Positions 27,969 through 37,277 of a stretch of DNA of 64,000 bases are shown here, piece by piece. The position numbers and the translations under genes are program-made. Every line of letters begins with the position of its first letter. The stretch's first letter is position 1. The DNA comes from Mucilaginibacter pedocola (GTDB taxonomy: Bacteria > Bacteroidota > Bacteroidia > Sphingobacteriales > Sphingobacteriaceae). The stretch covers positions 124,001-188,000 of the forward strand of contig NZ_MBTF01000012.1 of the NCBI RefSeq assembly GCF_002013915.1. Reading direction: 5' to 3'. A model generated the notes under the pieces. The model ran no database searches and was not told where the DNA came from. It saw only the letters and a list, made by a program, of their open reading frames with translations.

Positions 27969-29537
27969 ATGAAAAATATTATCAAAATATCAGCTGTGGC
28001 TTGCTGCGTTGCTTTAGCTACGGTATCGTCATGTAACAAGGGGTTGAAAGACGAAACCTTCTCTGTTTATGATGAAAGCAAACTTACCAACCCCGAGAAC
28101 GGCAACCAGGCCGTAATTGGTGCCTACGCCGCGCTGAAGGACAATGGCGGTTACGGCTATTACGCCGGCTTTTTATACTGGCTGTACGAGTATCCTGTTG
28201 ATGTAGTTACCACTACCATCACCTCGAGGCAGGGTGTGCAGTTAGACCAGCTTACTTACGATGCTTCCAACTCGGTTATTAACGATGTTTGGACCAGTAT
28301 CTTCAAAATGATATCGCGCTGTAACGAAGCAGAAGAACTTATTAATAATATCGATTATGCTACCAAAGGCTCTACCAATACTTTAAAGCAACAAAACATT
28401 GGCGAGGTACGTTTTTTACGTGCGCTGGCCTATTACGATGCTACATCGATATGGGGTAATGTGCCGCTGATACTAAAATCATCTTCACATTTTACCACCG
28501 AGGACCAAAACCCTAAACTGGTAGATAAAGCCGAGGTGGAAGCCGCCATGATAACCGATTTGGAGTTTGCAGCCGCTAACCTGCCCGAATCGTACCCGGC
28601 AAATGAAGTTGCCCGCGCTACCAGCGGTGCCGCCAAAGGTTTATTAGCCAGGCTTTACATGCGCCGCGGCGAGTGGCAAAAAGCAGCAGATGCAGCCCTT
28701 TCGGTAATGAACAAGGGTTACGACCTGCGCACCAAAGCAGAAGGTGGCTTATCATCTATGTTTAACACCAACAACCGCTCGGATAACGAGTTTATCTTCG
28801 TGCTCAAATCATCAAACGAGGCAGGCGCTTACGGTATCAACTCTAACAGCTTTGGCATCAACTCTACCCCTTGGGACCTAAACCGTGGTTACGGTAACTT
28901 CCCTATCCACCTGGAGTTTTATGCTTTGTTCGATAAAACCGACGACCGCCGCAACACTTTGCTGACCGGCAGCTACCAAACCCTGTACGGCCAAACCATG
29001 AACGTACCTGTAGAGTATGGCGGCCTTGGCGGCGACGCACCGGATGTAGTACTGGCCAAATACGTTTACAATTTGAAATACCCGCACGTAAACAACTACA
29101 ACTACGCCGGCTTTAACAACGTAACCATTTTGCGCTACGCGGATATATTAATGATGCGTGCCGAAGCATTGAACGAGTTGAACGGCCCCAATGCAGAAAG
29201 CATCAGCCTGATCAACCAGATCCGCGAACGCAGCAACTTGCCCGGTCTTACTTTGAGCGGCTACACCAAAGAAACTTTGCGCAACGCCATATTCGACGAG
29301 CGTAACAAAGAGTTTTTTATGGAAGGACGCCGCCGCGAGGACCTCATTCGCTGGGGCAAAAGCGCTACCAACGGTGCCGATCCGCTGCTGAAATTCAGGG
29401 AGAAAGTTGTGCCTTTGCTGCGCGACGCCAATACTTACTCCAGCGCGGTTGATTACACGGTATTCCCTTACCCGCAAAACGAGATACAGAGCAATACCTC
29501 GTTCAGTGCCGATGTAAACAAAGGCAGGGTAAAATAA
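27969..29537 (+). CDS. SusD/RagB family nutrient-binding outer-membrane lipoprotein
   Basis: A 522-residue lipoprotein (lipobox VSSCNKG). SusD features are the TPR-like helical frame (RFLRALAYYDATSIWGNVPLI), EVARATSGAAKGLLARLYMRRG and the C-terminal block ERNKEFFMEGRRREDLIRWG. It forms the extracellular lid on the SusC channel and captures the ligand. It lies 21 bp after susC and 24 bp before the aryl-sulfate sulfotransferase gene. Confidence 0.97.
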   Translation: MKNIIKISAVACCVALATVSSCNKGLKDETFSVYDESKLTNPENGNQAVIGAYAALKDNGGYGYYAGFLYWLYEYPVDVVTTTITSRQGVQLDQLTYDASNSVINDVWTSIFKMISRCNEAEELINNIDYATKGSTNTLKQQNIGEVRFLRALAYYDATSIWGNVPLILKSSSHFTTEDQNPKLVDKAEVEAAMITDLEFAAANLPESYPANEVARATSGAAKGLLARLYMRRGEWQKAADAALSVMNKGYDLRTKAEGGLSSMFNTNNRSDNEFIFVLKSSNEAGAYGINSNSFGINSTPWDLNRGYGNFPIHLEFYALFDKTDDRRNTLLTGSYQTLYGQTMNVPVEYGGLGGDAPDVVLAKYVYNLKYPHVNNYNYAGFNNVTILRYADILMMRAEALNELNGPNAESISLINQIRERSNLPGLTLSGYTKETLRNAIFDERNKEFFMEGRRREDLIRWGKSATNGADPLLKFREKVVPLLRDANTYSSAVDYTVFPYPQNEIQSNTSFSADVNKGRVK

Positions 29538-29561
29538 TAGTAATGTTTTATACCATTGTGA

Positions 29562-30992
29562 ATGCGTAAAACTTATAAGATCATTTTACTAATTGCAACC
29601 GGCTTTGTGCTGGTTGCAATTTTGTTGTTTCTGGAGAATCCGGTATCAAACCTGCTGTTCCCGCTGAAAATTAAAACGGTACAGTTGGTAAACCTGCCGG
29701 CCAACCGCCTGCGGTTTAGAGTGGTGGTTACCACCAATAAAAAAGCAACGGTATACCTCAAATACTGGAGCCGCGGTGCGAAAGACACACTTTATTCAGA
29801 TGCGAGCCGGGATAGCCTGCACCATACGCTGAACGTTACCAATACCGTTGCCAAAACCGATTATACTTTTGAGGTTTTTGCGCAGCAGGGAAAAGATACC
29901 GTTAGCAGCAACCGCTACCATTTCGAAACCAAGCCCATTTACCAGGCTACCCCCTATTTCGACCTGATATCGATGGATCCATCGATAGAAAAGGAGATGA
30001 AGGGTAAATACTTTTTAACCCAGATATTAACCCAGCCCGGCTCTATGGTGATCATTAACCATAAAGGCGATATCGTTTGGTACGAACCCTTCAGCAAGGG
30101 CGTAAAGGTAACCAACTGGACGCCCTACCATACCGTGCTGAGCATTGTGGGTGCCGAGAAGATACCATCATCGGGGGGGGACGAAATTATAGAGACAGCG
30201 CTAAGCGGTAAAACGGTGAGGCACCTCAAGCTGGGTAAAGATGGTATGGATAAAATGGTGCACCACGAAGTACGCTACGATAAAGACGGCAACTTATACG
30301 CCCTCACCTTCGATAAAAAGGTATTCGACCTTACCAAGGCTAAGGGGCTGGCGCGAGACACGGTGCATGGCGACGGGATAGTGGTATTCGACAAAGCCAA
30401 CCGCAAAATATGGGAATGGAGCATGCTCGACCATTTGGACCCGTTGGACGATCCGCTGATACTGAAACACAAAAAAGATTGGGTACACGCTAATTCGCTT
30501 TTTAAAGATACCGACGGCAACTTCCTCATCTCCTATCGCGACCTTAACCAGGTTTGGAAAGTAGAATATAAAACGGGCAAAGTATTATGGAAACTTGGCG
30601 CAGGGGGCGATTTCCCATTGAAACCAAATGAGCTTTTTTACTCACAGCATGCGGTGCACTTTAACGCTGCGCACAATTTGGTAATGCTGGATAACGGCAC
30701 CAAAACCGGCATCAGCAGGGAGATAACTTTTAAGGTTGACGAAGCCAATAAAAAGGCCGAAGCACTATCCATCATCGCCCTGCCAAAAGAATATTACACC
30801 ACTGCGAAAGGCAACGCCTACGAATTTGCCGGCGATAAAATGCTGTTTTGCCTCACCGATCCGCGCAATTTTTTGGTGACCGATAAAGCAGGCAAAGTAC
30901 TTTGGAAAGTAGCCGTAGGCGGCGACCCTTACCGGCTGGAAGAAATAACCGGTTTTTCATTTAATAAACCCCAAATTAATGATAACAATTAA
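29562..30992 (+). CDS. Aryl-sulfate sulfotransferase (ASST) family, membrane-anchored
   Basis: A 476-residue protein with one N-terminal anchor (IILLIATGFVLVAILLFLE) and a periplasmic domain. A beta-sandwich-like N-domain (to about 130) precedes a six-bladed propeller-like catalytic domain. Three His-containing blocks recall the ASST active site: MVHHEVRYDKDGN, WVHANSLFKDTDGNFLISYRD and YSQHAVHFNAAHN. Known AssT enzymes move sulfate between phenolic sulfates without PAPS. Catalysis here is unproven; relatives in Bacteroidota are annotated only by homology. It overlaps the following CHR transporter gene by 14 bp, and SusD is 24 bp upstream. Confidence 0.75.
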   Translation: MRKTYKIILLIATGFVLVAILLFLENPVSNLLFPLKIKTVQLVNLPANRLRFRVVVTTNKKATVYLKYWSRGAKDTLYSDASRDSLHHTLNVTNTVAKTDYTFEVFAQQGKDTVSSNRYHFETKPIYQATPYFDLISMDPSIEKEMKGKYFLTQILTQPGSMVIINHKGDIVWYEPFSKGVKVTNWTPYHTVLSIVGAEKIPSSGGDEIIETALSGKTVRHLKLGKDGMDKMVHHEVRYDKDGNLYALTFDKKVFDLTKAKGLARDTVHGDGIVVFDKANRKIWEWSMLDHLDPLDDPLILKHKKDWVHANSLFKDTDGNFLISYRDLNQVWKVEYKTGKVLWKLGAGGDFPLKPNELFYSQHAVHFNAAHNLVMLDNGTKTGISREITFKVDEANKKAEALSIIALPKEYYTTAKGNAYEFAGDKMLFCLTDPRNFLVTDKAGKVLWKVAVGGDPYRLEEITGFSFNKPQINDNN

Positions 30993-32220
30993 TACAACGG
31001 CCGGCACTGCCGAGGGGCCTGCAGAGGCCGTTGCCAAACAGGCAAGCCTGAGCTACCTCTTCTTTACCTTTCTGCGGATAGGTATGGTAGCCTTTGGCGG
31101 GCACATGGCGCTGGTAGCTGTAATACAGCGCGAAATGGCCGAAAAAGATAAAACCGTTTCGGAAGAACTCATTATCGATGGCGTGAGCATTGCTACGCTA
31201 CTACCCGGTCCTGTGGCAGTTAACGTGGTGGCCTATATTGGCAACCACCTTAAAGGGATAAAAGGTGCGGCTATTAGTATGCTGGGCATGTTGTTACCAG
31301 CTTGTACGCTGATGCTCGCACTCTCCTGGGTATACTTCAATTATGGTTACAAAACCAATTTGGCAGGCATGATGGCTTTTACATCGGGCACGGTTAGCGC
31401 CATTATACTATCTACCGGGGTAAACTTTTACAAAAAGGATGTGCACGGCACCTGGTATAAAGTAGTTACTTGCGCTATTACCGTTTTGGCTACCATCCTT
31501 TTCAAGGGCTATTTTGTTACGCTGGGGCTTATAGCAGCAGGTGGCTTGTTTGGTTACTTCCGTCCCGCCCCTACGCAAAAAGGTGGTGCCGCGACAAGGC
31601 AAAGCACCATTAAACTAAGCATGCGCAGCAAAATCGCTTTGGGTATTTTAGGTTTGGTAGAACTGGGCTTTTTAAGCAATGCGGCATCCTTCGTAAGCAA
31701 TACTTACCTTAAACTGGTATCAGTATTTTCGGGTATCAGCCTGTCGTTGTTCGGCGGTGGTTATGTAATGGTTCCGCTGATGCAGGCCTTATTGATAAAC
31801 AATCTCAACTGGCTAAGCAACCAGCAATTTGCCGATAGCATTACCTTCAGCCAGGTTACACCGGGGCCTATTTTGGTAAGCGCGCTGTTTGTTGGCTTTA
31901 AACTGGCAGGTGTGTTAGGTGGCCTGCTGGCCGTAGTGTCCATCTTCGTTCCATCGGCTACGCTGATGCTGGTAGTATCGGGCTTCTTCAACAAAAACAA
32001 ACAGAGCCAAACCATGCAGCGCATTTTGGCGGGCATAAAGCCCGTGGTGGTTGGCATGATCATCGCTTCGGCCATTATCCTTATGAAAAACATGGCGCTT
32101 AATGCAGCCCTCATCGCTACTGTTTTAATAGCATTCACTCTTAGTTTCAGGTTTAAAGTGAGCCCCGTTTATTTAATACTGGGTTCGCTATTTGTAGGCT
32201 TCTTAATTAATTATTTATGA
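30979..32220 (+). CDS. CHR (chromate) family anion transporter
   Basis: A 413-residue two-domain membrane protein of the long CHR type. Each half carries the family signature: RIGMVAFGGHMALVAVIQRE with LLPGPVAVNVVAYIGN, and LSLFGGGYVMVPLMQAL with FSQVTPGPILVSALFVG. The family is named for chromate efflux, but chromate is a sulfate analogue and most members have not been tested on it. Its start overlaps the ASST gene and its stop overlaps the sulfotransferase start (ATGA), so translation is probably coupled. A sulfate or organosulfate role is inferred from that context. Confidence 0.88.
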   Translation: MITINTTAGTAEGPAEAVAKQASLSYLFFTFLRIGMVAFGGHMALVAVIQREMAEKDKTVSEELIIDGVSIATLLPGPVAVNVVAYIGNHLKGIKGAAISMLGMLLPACTLMLALSWVYFNYGYKTNLAGMMAFTSGTVSAIILSTGVNFYKKDVHGTWYKVVTCAITVLATILFKGYFVTLGLIAAGGLFGYFRPAPTQKGGAATRQSTIKLSMRSKIALGILGLVELGFLSNAASFVSNTYLKLVSVFSGISLSLFGGGYVMVPLMQALLINNLNWLSNQQFADSITFSQVTPGPILVSALFVGFKLAGVLGGLLAVVSIFVPSATLMLVVSGFFNKNKQSQTMQRILAGIKPVVVGMIIASAIILMKNMALNAALIATVLIAFTLSFRFKVSPVYLILGSLFVGFLINYL

Positions 32221-33233
32221 AAAGTTTAGGTATACAGATCATAGGCACACAACGTTCGGGTTCAAATTTGCTAAGGGTGATATTAGACCAATCGCCCGAG
32301 ATAGCCTCGCCTCACCCACCCCATATCCTGGTAACCTTTTATCCACTACTGCACCTTTACGGACCGTTGGAAGACAATGGTAATTACTATCGTTTGGTGA
32401 GCGATGTGGTAGAGTACGTACAGGCCAACCCTGTACCCTGGGAAGGCGTAACGCTGAATGCGGACGAACTGTATGAGGAGTCGGCAGTAAATTCCTTATT
32501 CGAGCTTAACCGCCTTATTTACGAAAAAGCCGCCGAAAGCAAACAGGCCAAATACTGGTGCTGCAAAAGCATGAACAATGTTTATTATGCCGATGAACTG
32601 GAAGTGCAGCCTGAGAAACTAAAATACGTTTACCTCTATCGTGATGGCCGCGACGTTGCCGCATCGTTCAAAAAAGCCATAGTTGGCGATAAACATATTT
32701 ACCACATTGCCGACCAATGGCGTAAAGACCAGGAAGCGAGTATTGCTTTATCCAAAATTATCCCTGCCGATCGCTTCTTCTCGCTGAATTACGAAAACCT
32801 GATAGCCAACCCCGAATCTACCGTACGCAGCCTGTGCGAGTTTTTGGATATCGCATACAACCCCGAAATGCTGAACTATTACACCTCAAAAACCTCGAAG
32901 ATAACCGCAGCATCGGGCGAGATGTGGAGCAACCTCGAAAAACCTATCATGGCCACCAACACCGGTAAATACCTGAAAGAGTTTAAAGAGAACGACCTGG
33001 AGATATTTGAACTGGTTGCCGGGGATGTGCTGCTGGAATTGGGCTACACCCTGCATACCGACAGAACAAAAAGCGAACTGATAAGCACCGATAAACTGGC
33101 CGGCTACCGCGATGATAACCAGTCGTTAAAAAAAGAAGCTGTAGCAACCGCCAAACCACAGGACCTGGAAAACCGCGCCGGGCAGGAAGCCATATTGAGA
33201 AATATTAAAAACCGCGTTGCCGAAATAGCCTAA
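32217..33233 (+). CDS. PAPS-dependent sulfotransferase family protein
   Basis: A 338-residue cytoplasmic protein. The 5'-phosphosulfate loop is GTQRSGSNLLRVIL (from residue 10) and the 3'-phosphate motif is YLYRDGRDVAASF (138-151). Both are diagnostic for PAPS sulfotransferases. The last 60 residues are polar and helical, with no known domain. The acceptor may be a carbohydrate, lipid or small molecule. It overlaps the CHR gene by 4 bp. cysC (PAPS synthesis) and cysQ (PAP removal) lie 14-16 kb upstream. Confidence 0.88.
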   Translation: MKSLGIQIIGTQRSGSNLLRVILDQSPEIASPHPPHILVTFYPLLHLYGPLEDNGNYYRLVSDVVEYVQANPVPWEGVTLNADELYEESAVNSLFELNRLIYEKAAESKQAKYWCCKSMNNVYYADELEVQPEKLKYVYLYRDGRDVAASFKKAIVGDKHIYHIADQWRKDQEASIALSKIIPADRFFSLNYENLIANPESTVRSLCEFLDIAYNPEMLNYYTSKTSKITAASGEMWSNLEKPIMATNTGKYLKEFKENDLEIFELVAGDVLLELGYTLHTDRTKSELISTDKLAGYRDDNQSLKKEAVATAKPQDLENRAGQEAILRNIKNRVAEIA

Positions 33234-33252
33234 CCCTAAACCTGATTATATA

Positions 33253-33290
33253 GCCGCCTGCATTTTAATTAATGCGGCGGCTTTTTATTT
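33253..33290 (+). terminator. Terminator of the GH16-SusCD-sulfotransferase operon
   Basis: GCCGCC...TGCAT pairs with ATGCGGCGGC (about 10 bp, one bulge) around an AT-rich loop, followed by TTTTTATTT, 20 bp after the sulfotransferase stop. Confidence 0.85.
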
Positions 33291-33292
33291 GC

Positions 33293-34420
33293 TTAGCGTT
33301 TTGGCATAATGCCCAGGCGTAATTGTACATTATGCCCGCCTTCTGCCCGTGGTTCGGAGCTTACTGCTGCAACTTCACCGGGTTTCACCTCGTAAAGCGA
33401 TGGCCACAGCGTTTTTGCCCAGGAATTGTTTATGGTTTGCCAGCTTTGGCCATAGTCGCGGCTTATAGATACATGGCTGGAGTTAGAGGTGACAACCAGC
33501 GTACCATCTGCCAGGGATAACACGAACGGGCCACCCAACTGATCCATAATACGCGTACCCAAGCCCACCGGCCAGTTAATGCCATCATCGCTGTATTTGT
33601 AGTAAATATGGCATTCTTCGGGGCTGCACACCTCGTAAACCACAATATATTTGCCGTTCTTCATCTTCGTCCACACAGGCATACCCGGGCGCGAGGCAGG
33701 GTTGCCGGGCGTATGCGCCACCCATATTTCAGTCCCCCATGTTTTACCTAAGTCGTTGGATATTTTTTGCGAAATGATCTGGCTGTATGATGGCTTTTCA
33801 ACCACATGTTTCTCGTTGGCGTACATTACCGATAGCCGCCCGTCGTTAAGCAAATACATATGCGGTTCGTAAATGCCCTTATCGGGTTTACCCAGTTCGC
33901 CGGGCTGGCCGTGGTTCTCGTCTATAATGCTGACAGGCTTCCAAAGCACCCCCATGTCGGTACTTTTGTAAACCACCAATTTGTACGATTCCTGCCAGCG
34001 TACCGAACGGCAAGCCAGCAGCAGCGAGCCATCTTTCAATTGTATCAACTGCGCATTATCCAGGTCGCGCCCGGGTTCGCTTATAGTTCCCAATGGCACC
34101 CAGCTACGGCAATTATCCGTACTGCGCGAAACCTGCAGTTCCAGCCCGCCTTTAGCATCGGCCTTATAACCCGCATTGCGCGATATAGTGTACCCCGCCA
34201 GCCACGAGCCATCCTTCAGTTGCAGCAGCCTGCAATACTCCGAACCATATTTGCTCCTGTTCCGCTGCACCGAACCGGCGGAAGTATCGTTGACAAGAGG
34301 TTGATCGTTGATGAGTACCCGTTGGTTCCAGCGAATGGTATCGGCGGCTTGCTGCTGAGCAAAGCAAACGGTACTTGCCAACAGCAAAAGTAACAGCATG
34401 GCGTGTTTAATAATTTGCAT
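33293..34420 (-). CDS. Secreted BNR-repeat (sialidase-like) protein
   Basis: A 375-residue protein with a Sec signal (MLLLLLLASTVCFAQ). Asp-box repeats of the six-bladed sialidase propeller are visible: SRSTDNCRSW, YKSTDMGVLW, SNDLGKTW, YSDDGINW and SRDYGQSW. The Arg triad and Tyr/Glu of true sialidases cannot be confirmed by eye. It may be a sialidase, another exo-glycosidase or a lyase-fold relative. It ends next to the SusCD operon terminator and is transcribed towards it. Confidence 0.75.
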   Translation of the reverse strand: MQIIKHAMLLLLLLASTVCFAQQQAADTIRWNQRVLINDQPLVNDTSAGSVQRNRSKYGSEYCRLLQLKDGSWLAGYTISRNAGYKADAKGGLELQVSRSTDNCRSWVPLGTISEPGRDLDNAQLIQLKDGSLLLACRSVRWQESYKLVVYKSTDMGVLWKPVSIIDENHGQPGELGKPDKGIYEPHMYLLNDGRLSVMYANEKHVVEKPSYSQIISQKISNDLGKTWGTEIWVAHTPGNPASRPGMPVWTKMKNGKYIVVYEVCSPEECHIYYKYSDDGINWPVGLGTRIMDQLGGPFVLSLADGTLVVTSNSSHVSISRDYGQSWQTINNSWAKTLWPSLYEVKPGEVAAVSSEPRAEGGHNVQLRLGIMPKR

Positions 34421-34494
34421 AGGTTGTGGTTAATTGGCGGCTTGGTAGCCTCAACCAAATATGCGGCAATACTGCGCGAAATGGGTATCACTTA

Positions 34495-34557
34495 ACTATC
34501 AATAGTTCGAGGAATACTATCAATATGTCGTATAAAGGAACACTAAGTAAATTTTTG
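34495..34557 (+). promoter_or_regulatory. 21-bp-spaced ACTATCAATA repeats and possible -7 element
   Basis: ACTATCAATA occurs at 34495-34504 and again at 34516-34525, a 21-bp period. AATTTTTG (34550-34557), one mismatch from TAnnTTTG, starts 34 bp after the second ACTAT. This spacing matches the two GH16 promoters (32 and 33 bp). The downstream gene in this orientation is the TPR histidine kinase; the BNR gene starts 75 bp to the left on the other strand. Confidence 0.5.
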
Positions 34558-34605
34558 CCCTAAGCGAAAAAAAGGTTAAATTGTGATGCTTAAAATCCTG
34601 TCGCT

Positions 34606-36753
34606 GTGCGCATACTATCTAAACCCTTTTTAATTTACCTTCCGGTCTTGTTCCTGCTTTTAGTTATACCTGAATTTGCTGCCGCACAACAAAAACCGGA
34701 TGCCAAGGCAGATACCGCATTGATAAAAATTTTGGACATGCCGGCCGATACCAACAAAGTAAATGCTTACCTGGGCTACGTGAAAACCAACGGTAAAATT
34801 TTCAAGAATGAAACGCTCTTTATGCGGAACACCTTGCAAATGGTGGGCATCGCGAAAAAAAAAGGCTTTAACAAAGGGCTTATCGCGCTGTATGATGAGC
34901 TTTTTCATTTTTACTTTTTTAGCAAAAACGATTTCAATAAGGCTTTCGACTATATAAACTATGCCTATAACCTTGCAAAGTCTACCGGCCATAACCGCGA
35001 AACCACTCATGCGCTGAGCCATTTGGCGCAATGCTACCTGTTCATTGGCGATAATGCTAAGGCCCTGGCGGCATACAGCGAGGCCGCAGCCATTTTAAAA
35101 ACAGAAAAAAGCAGTTATAAGTTTCGTAGCGAAGCGGGGCTGACCGGTGCCATTGGGCGATTGTATGCCAACAATTTTAAACAATACAACAAAGCGCTGC
35201 CTTTCGACCTGAAGACGACACAACTCGCTATCAACATTAAAGACACAGCACTGATAGCGACTGGTTACGCGCAGGCCGCCAACGACTATTATCACCTAAA
35301 GCAATACCCAACAGCATACCTATATTGCCGAAAGTTTTTAGCTTTTGAAGGTGTAGAACGAAGTACCTCGTACCCTAACGTAAACAACACTTTGGGGTTG
35401 ATATACCGCGACGCTTCGGATGCTGAACTTACCGGCATGGGTGTAGCACCGGCCGCGCGTCTTCAGAAAGTTTCGGAAGCCTTTGCCGAAGCCTTAAAAT
35501 ACGCTAAAATAGGCGCCTACTTGCCCAACCTTGTAGAGAGCCTTGAAAATACAAGCAGCCTTTATACACGCAAAGGGGACTACCAAAAGGCCTACGAAAC
35601 ATACAAGGAATACATACTACTTCGCGATAGCCTTGAAAACGCAGGGGCAAAAAAGAATATACTGCGCAAACAATTAAACTCGGAGTTTACGCGGCAGGCC
35701 GATTCCCTTAAATTTCAGCAGCAGCTAACCAATACCCAATTACGCGCCAAACAGGTACAGAGCTATTACTTTGTAGGCGGGCTTATTGTATTGGCGGCGC
35801 TCTCAGTTTTCATATGGCGCAACTATGATAACCAACGCAAATCAAATATTTTACTATCCGAAGCCAACCGGCATATTGCAGAAGCCAACGTGCAGCTAAA
35901 CCAGCAACGAGCCGAAATTACCACCCAGCGCGACCGCCTAACCGAAACGGTGGCTACCCTTACCAGCACCCAGCAACAACTGATACAGACCGAAAAAATG
36001 GCCTCGCTTGGCGAACTTACCGCAGGCATAGCGCACGAAATTCAGAATCCATTGAACTTTGTGAATAATTTTTCGGAGGTAAGTATAGAAATGATAGCTG
36101 AAGCAAATGAGGAGTTTGAAAAAGGCGACCTTGAAGAAGCAAAAGCGATCATTAATGATGTTCAACAAAACATAGAAAAGATACACTTCCACGGCAAACG
36201 GGCCGATAGTATTGTAAAAAACATGCTGGAGCACAGCCGAGCCTCGGCAGGTAAACGCGAACTCACCGACGTTAACAAACTGGCGGATGAGTACCTACGC
36301 CTCGCCTACCACGGCTTGCGTGCAAAAGATAAAACCTTTAATGCCGAACTGGAAACTAACCTGGCAGATGATATGCCTTTGGTACCGCTTATTTCGCAGG
36401 ATGTTGGCCGGGTACTGCTCAATTTATTCAATAATGCTTTTTATGCGGTTCAGCAAAAGCAGCGCACCGCACCCGATGGCTATAAACCAAAAGTAAGCCT
36501 GAGCACCAAACAAGAGGACGGGCAGATAATGATAAGCGTGAACGACAATGGCCATGGCATCCCTCCTGCCATCCGCGATAAAATCATGCAGCCATTCTTC
36601 ACCACCAAGCCAACCGGCCAGGGAACAGGCCTTGGGCTATCGCTCAGCTACGATATCATCGTAAAATCGCACGGCGGTAAGATATTCCTGAACCCGGAGG
36701 TAACAGACGGCACTGAAATGATTGTTACGTTGCCGTTGAAAAAGGTTAGCTAA
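34606..36753 (+). CDS. TPR-containing sensor histidine kinase
   Basis: A 715-residue protein starting at GTG with a Sec signal (YLPVLFLLLVIPEFAAAQ). Residues about 50-350 are TPR-like helical repeats in the periplasm. A transmembrane helix (YYFVGGLIVLAALSVFIW, about 386-403) and a coiled coil follow. HisKA has MASLGELTAGIAHEIQNPLNF (His near 475). The ATPase domain has NLFNNAFYAV, DNGHGIPP and GQGTGLGLSLSYDI. No receiver or DNA-binding domain is fused and no response regulator gene is adjacent, so the partner is unknown. Confidence 0.93.
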   Translation: MRILSKPFLIYLPVLFLLLVIPEFAAAQQKPDAKADTALIKILDMPADTNKVNAYLGYVKTNGKIFKNETLFMRNTLQMVGIAKKKGFNKGLIALYDELFHFYFFSKNDFNKAFDYINYAYNLAKSTGHNRETTHALSHLAQCYLFIGDNAKALAAYSEAAAILKTEKSSYKFRSEAGLTGAIGRLYANNFKQYNKALPFDLKTTQLAINIKDTALIATGYAQAANDYYHLKQYPTAYLYCRKFLAFEGVERSTSYPNVNNTLGLIYRDASDAELTGMGVAPAARLQKVSEAFAEALKYAKIGAYLPNLVESLENTSSLYTRKGDYQKAYETYKEYILLRDSLENAGAKKNILRKQLNSEFTRQADSLKFQQQLTNTQLRAKQVQSYYFVGGLIVLAALSVFIWRNYDNQRKSNILLSEANRHIAEANVQLNQQRAEITTQRDRLTETVATLTSTQQQLIQTEKMASLGELTAGIAHEIQNPLNFVNNFSEVSIEMIAEANEEFEKGDLEEAKAIINDVQQNIEKIHFHGKRADSIVKNMLEHSRASAGKRELTDVNKLADEYLRLAYHGLRAKDKTFNAELETNLADDMPLVPLISQDVGRVLLNLFNNAFYAVQQKQRTAPDGYKPKVSLSTKQEDGQIMISVNDNGHGIPPAIRDKIMQPFFTTKPTGQGTGLGLSLSYDIIVKSHGGKIFLNPEVTDGTEMIVTLPLKKVS

Positions 36754-36779
36754 CGCAATGCAATAGCAGCGGGCAACCA

Positions 36780-37145
36780 TTAGCCATTCTCTGCCGGCCT
36801 ATCAGAATTGCAGTAAGAGTGTATCTTCAGGATATTACCCTTATCGTCAAACTCGTAAACATCGCAGGAGTTAACTGTATTAACGGTTACTCCCTCGCGT
36901 ATAAATTCGGCTTTGCCGTAGATAGCCACCCTGGCAGTATCTGCAACAATACCAAAAGTTTCGAATTTGGTGGTTACGGACCTGAAATATTCTGCTATCG
37001 AGCCGCAAAACTTTACCACATCGGCTTTACCCTGCAGGCGCATCTTCTCTTCGTAAATGTTCCACTCCACATTTTCGGCGAGGCGATGCTCCACCTCGCT
37101 AAATTTACCACCCGAAAATAATTCGGCTACTGCTGTATTTGTCAT
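36780..37145 (-). CDS. SnoaL-like / NTF2 family protein
   Basis: From the ATG at 37145 (MTNTAVAELFSGGKFSEVEH) the product has 121 residues forming one cone-shaped NTF2 fold: LAENVEWNIYEEKMRLQGKADV, TTKFETFGIVADTARVAIYG and the closing VYEFDDKGNILKIHSYC. Members act as small-molecule isomerases, hydrolases or binding proteins; no activity can be assigned. An upstream in-frame ATG (37187) adds 14 residues that lie outside the fold. Confidence 0.8.
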   Translation of the reverse strand: MTNTAVAELFSGGKFSEVEHRLAENVEWNIYEEKMRLQGKADVVKFCGSIAEYFRSVTTKFETFGIVADTARVAIYGKAEFIREGVTVNTVNSCDVYEFDDKGNILKIHSYCNSDRPAENG

Positions 37146-37277
37146 GGGTATGAATTTAAGGTTTTTTAAATGAAACGGAGTATACATGCAGCCATTTTGC
37201 TTTATACGGGTAAATAGCTAATTGACCAATTAAACCTTCTATGAATTTTACTATCAAACGTGAAACCTATCAAATCT

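Noticed and set aside
30979..32220. Simple chromate-resistance gene reading for the CHR transporter
   Set aside because: Not excluded, but overlap with two sulfotransfer genes and the SusCD operon makes resistance alone a poor explanation; kept as a family call only.
34495..34525. Assigning the ACTATCAATA repeats to the BNR gene promoter
   Set aside because: The orientation and the distance to a -7-like element fit the rightward histidine kinase gene; the leftward BNR gene is only a weaker alternative.
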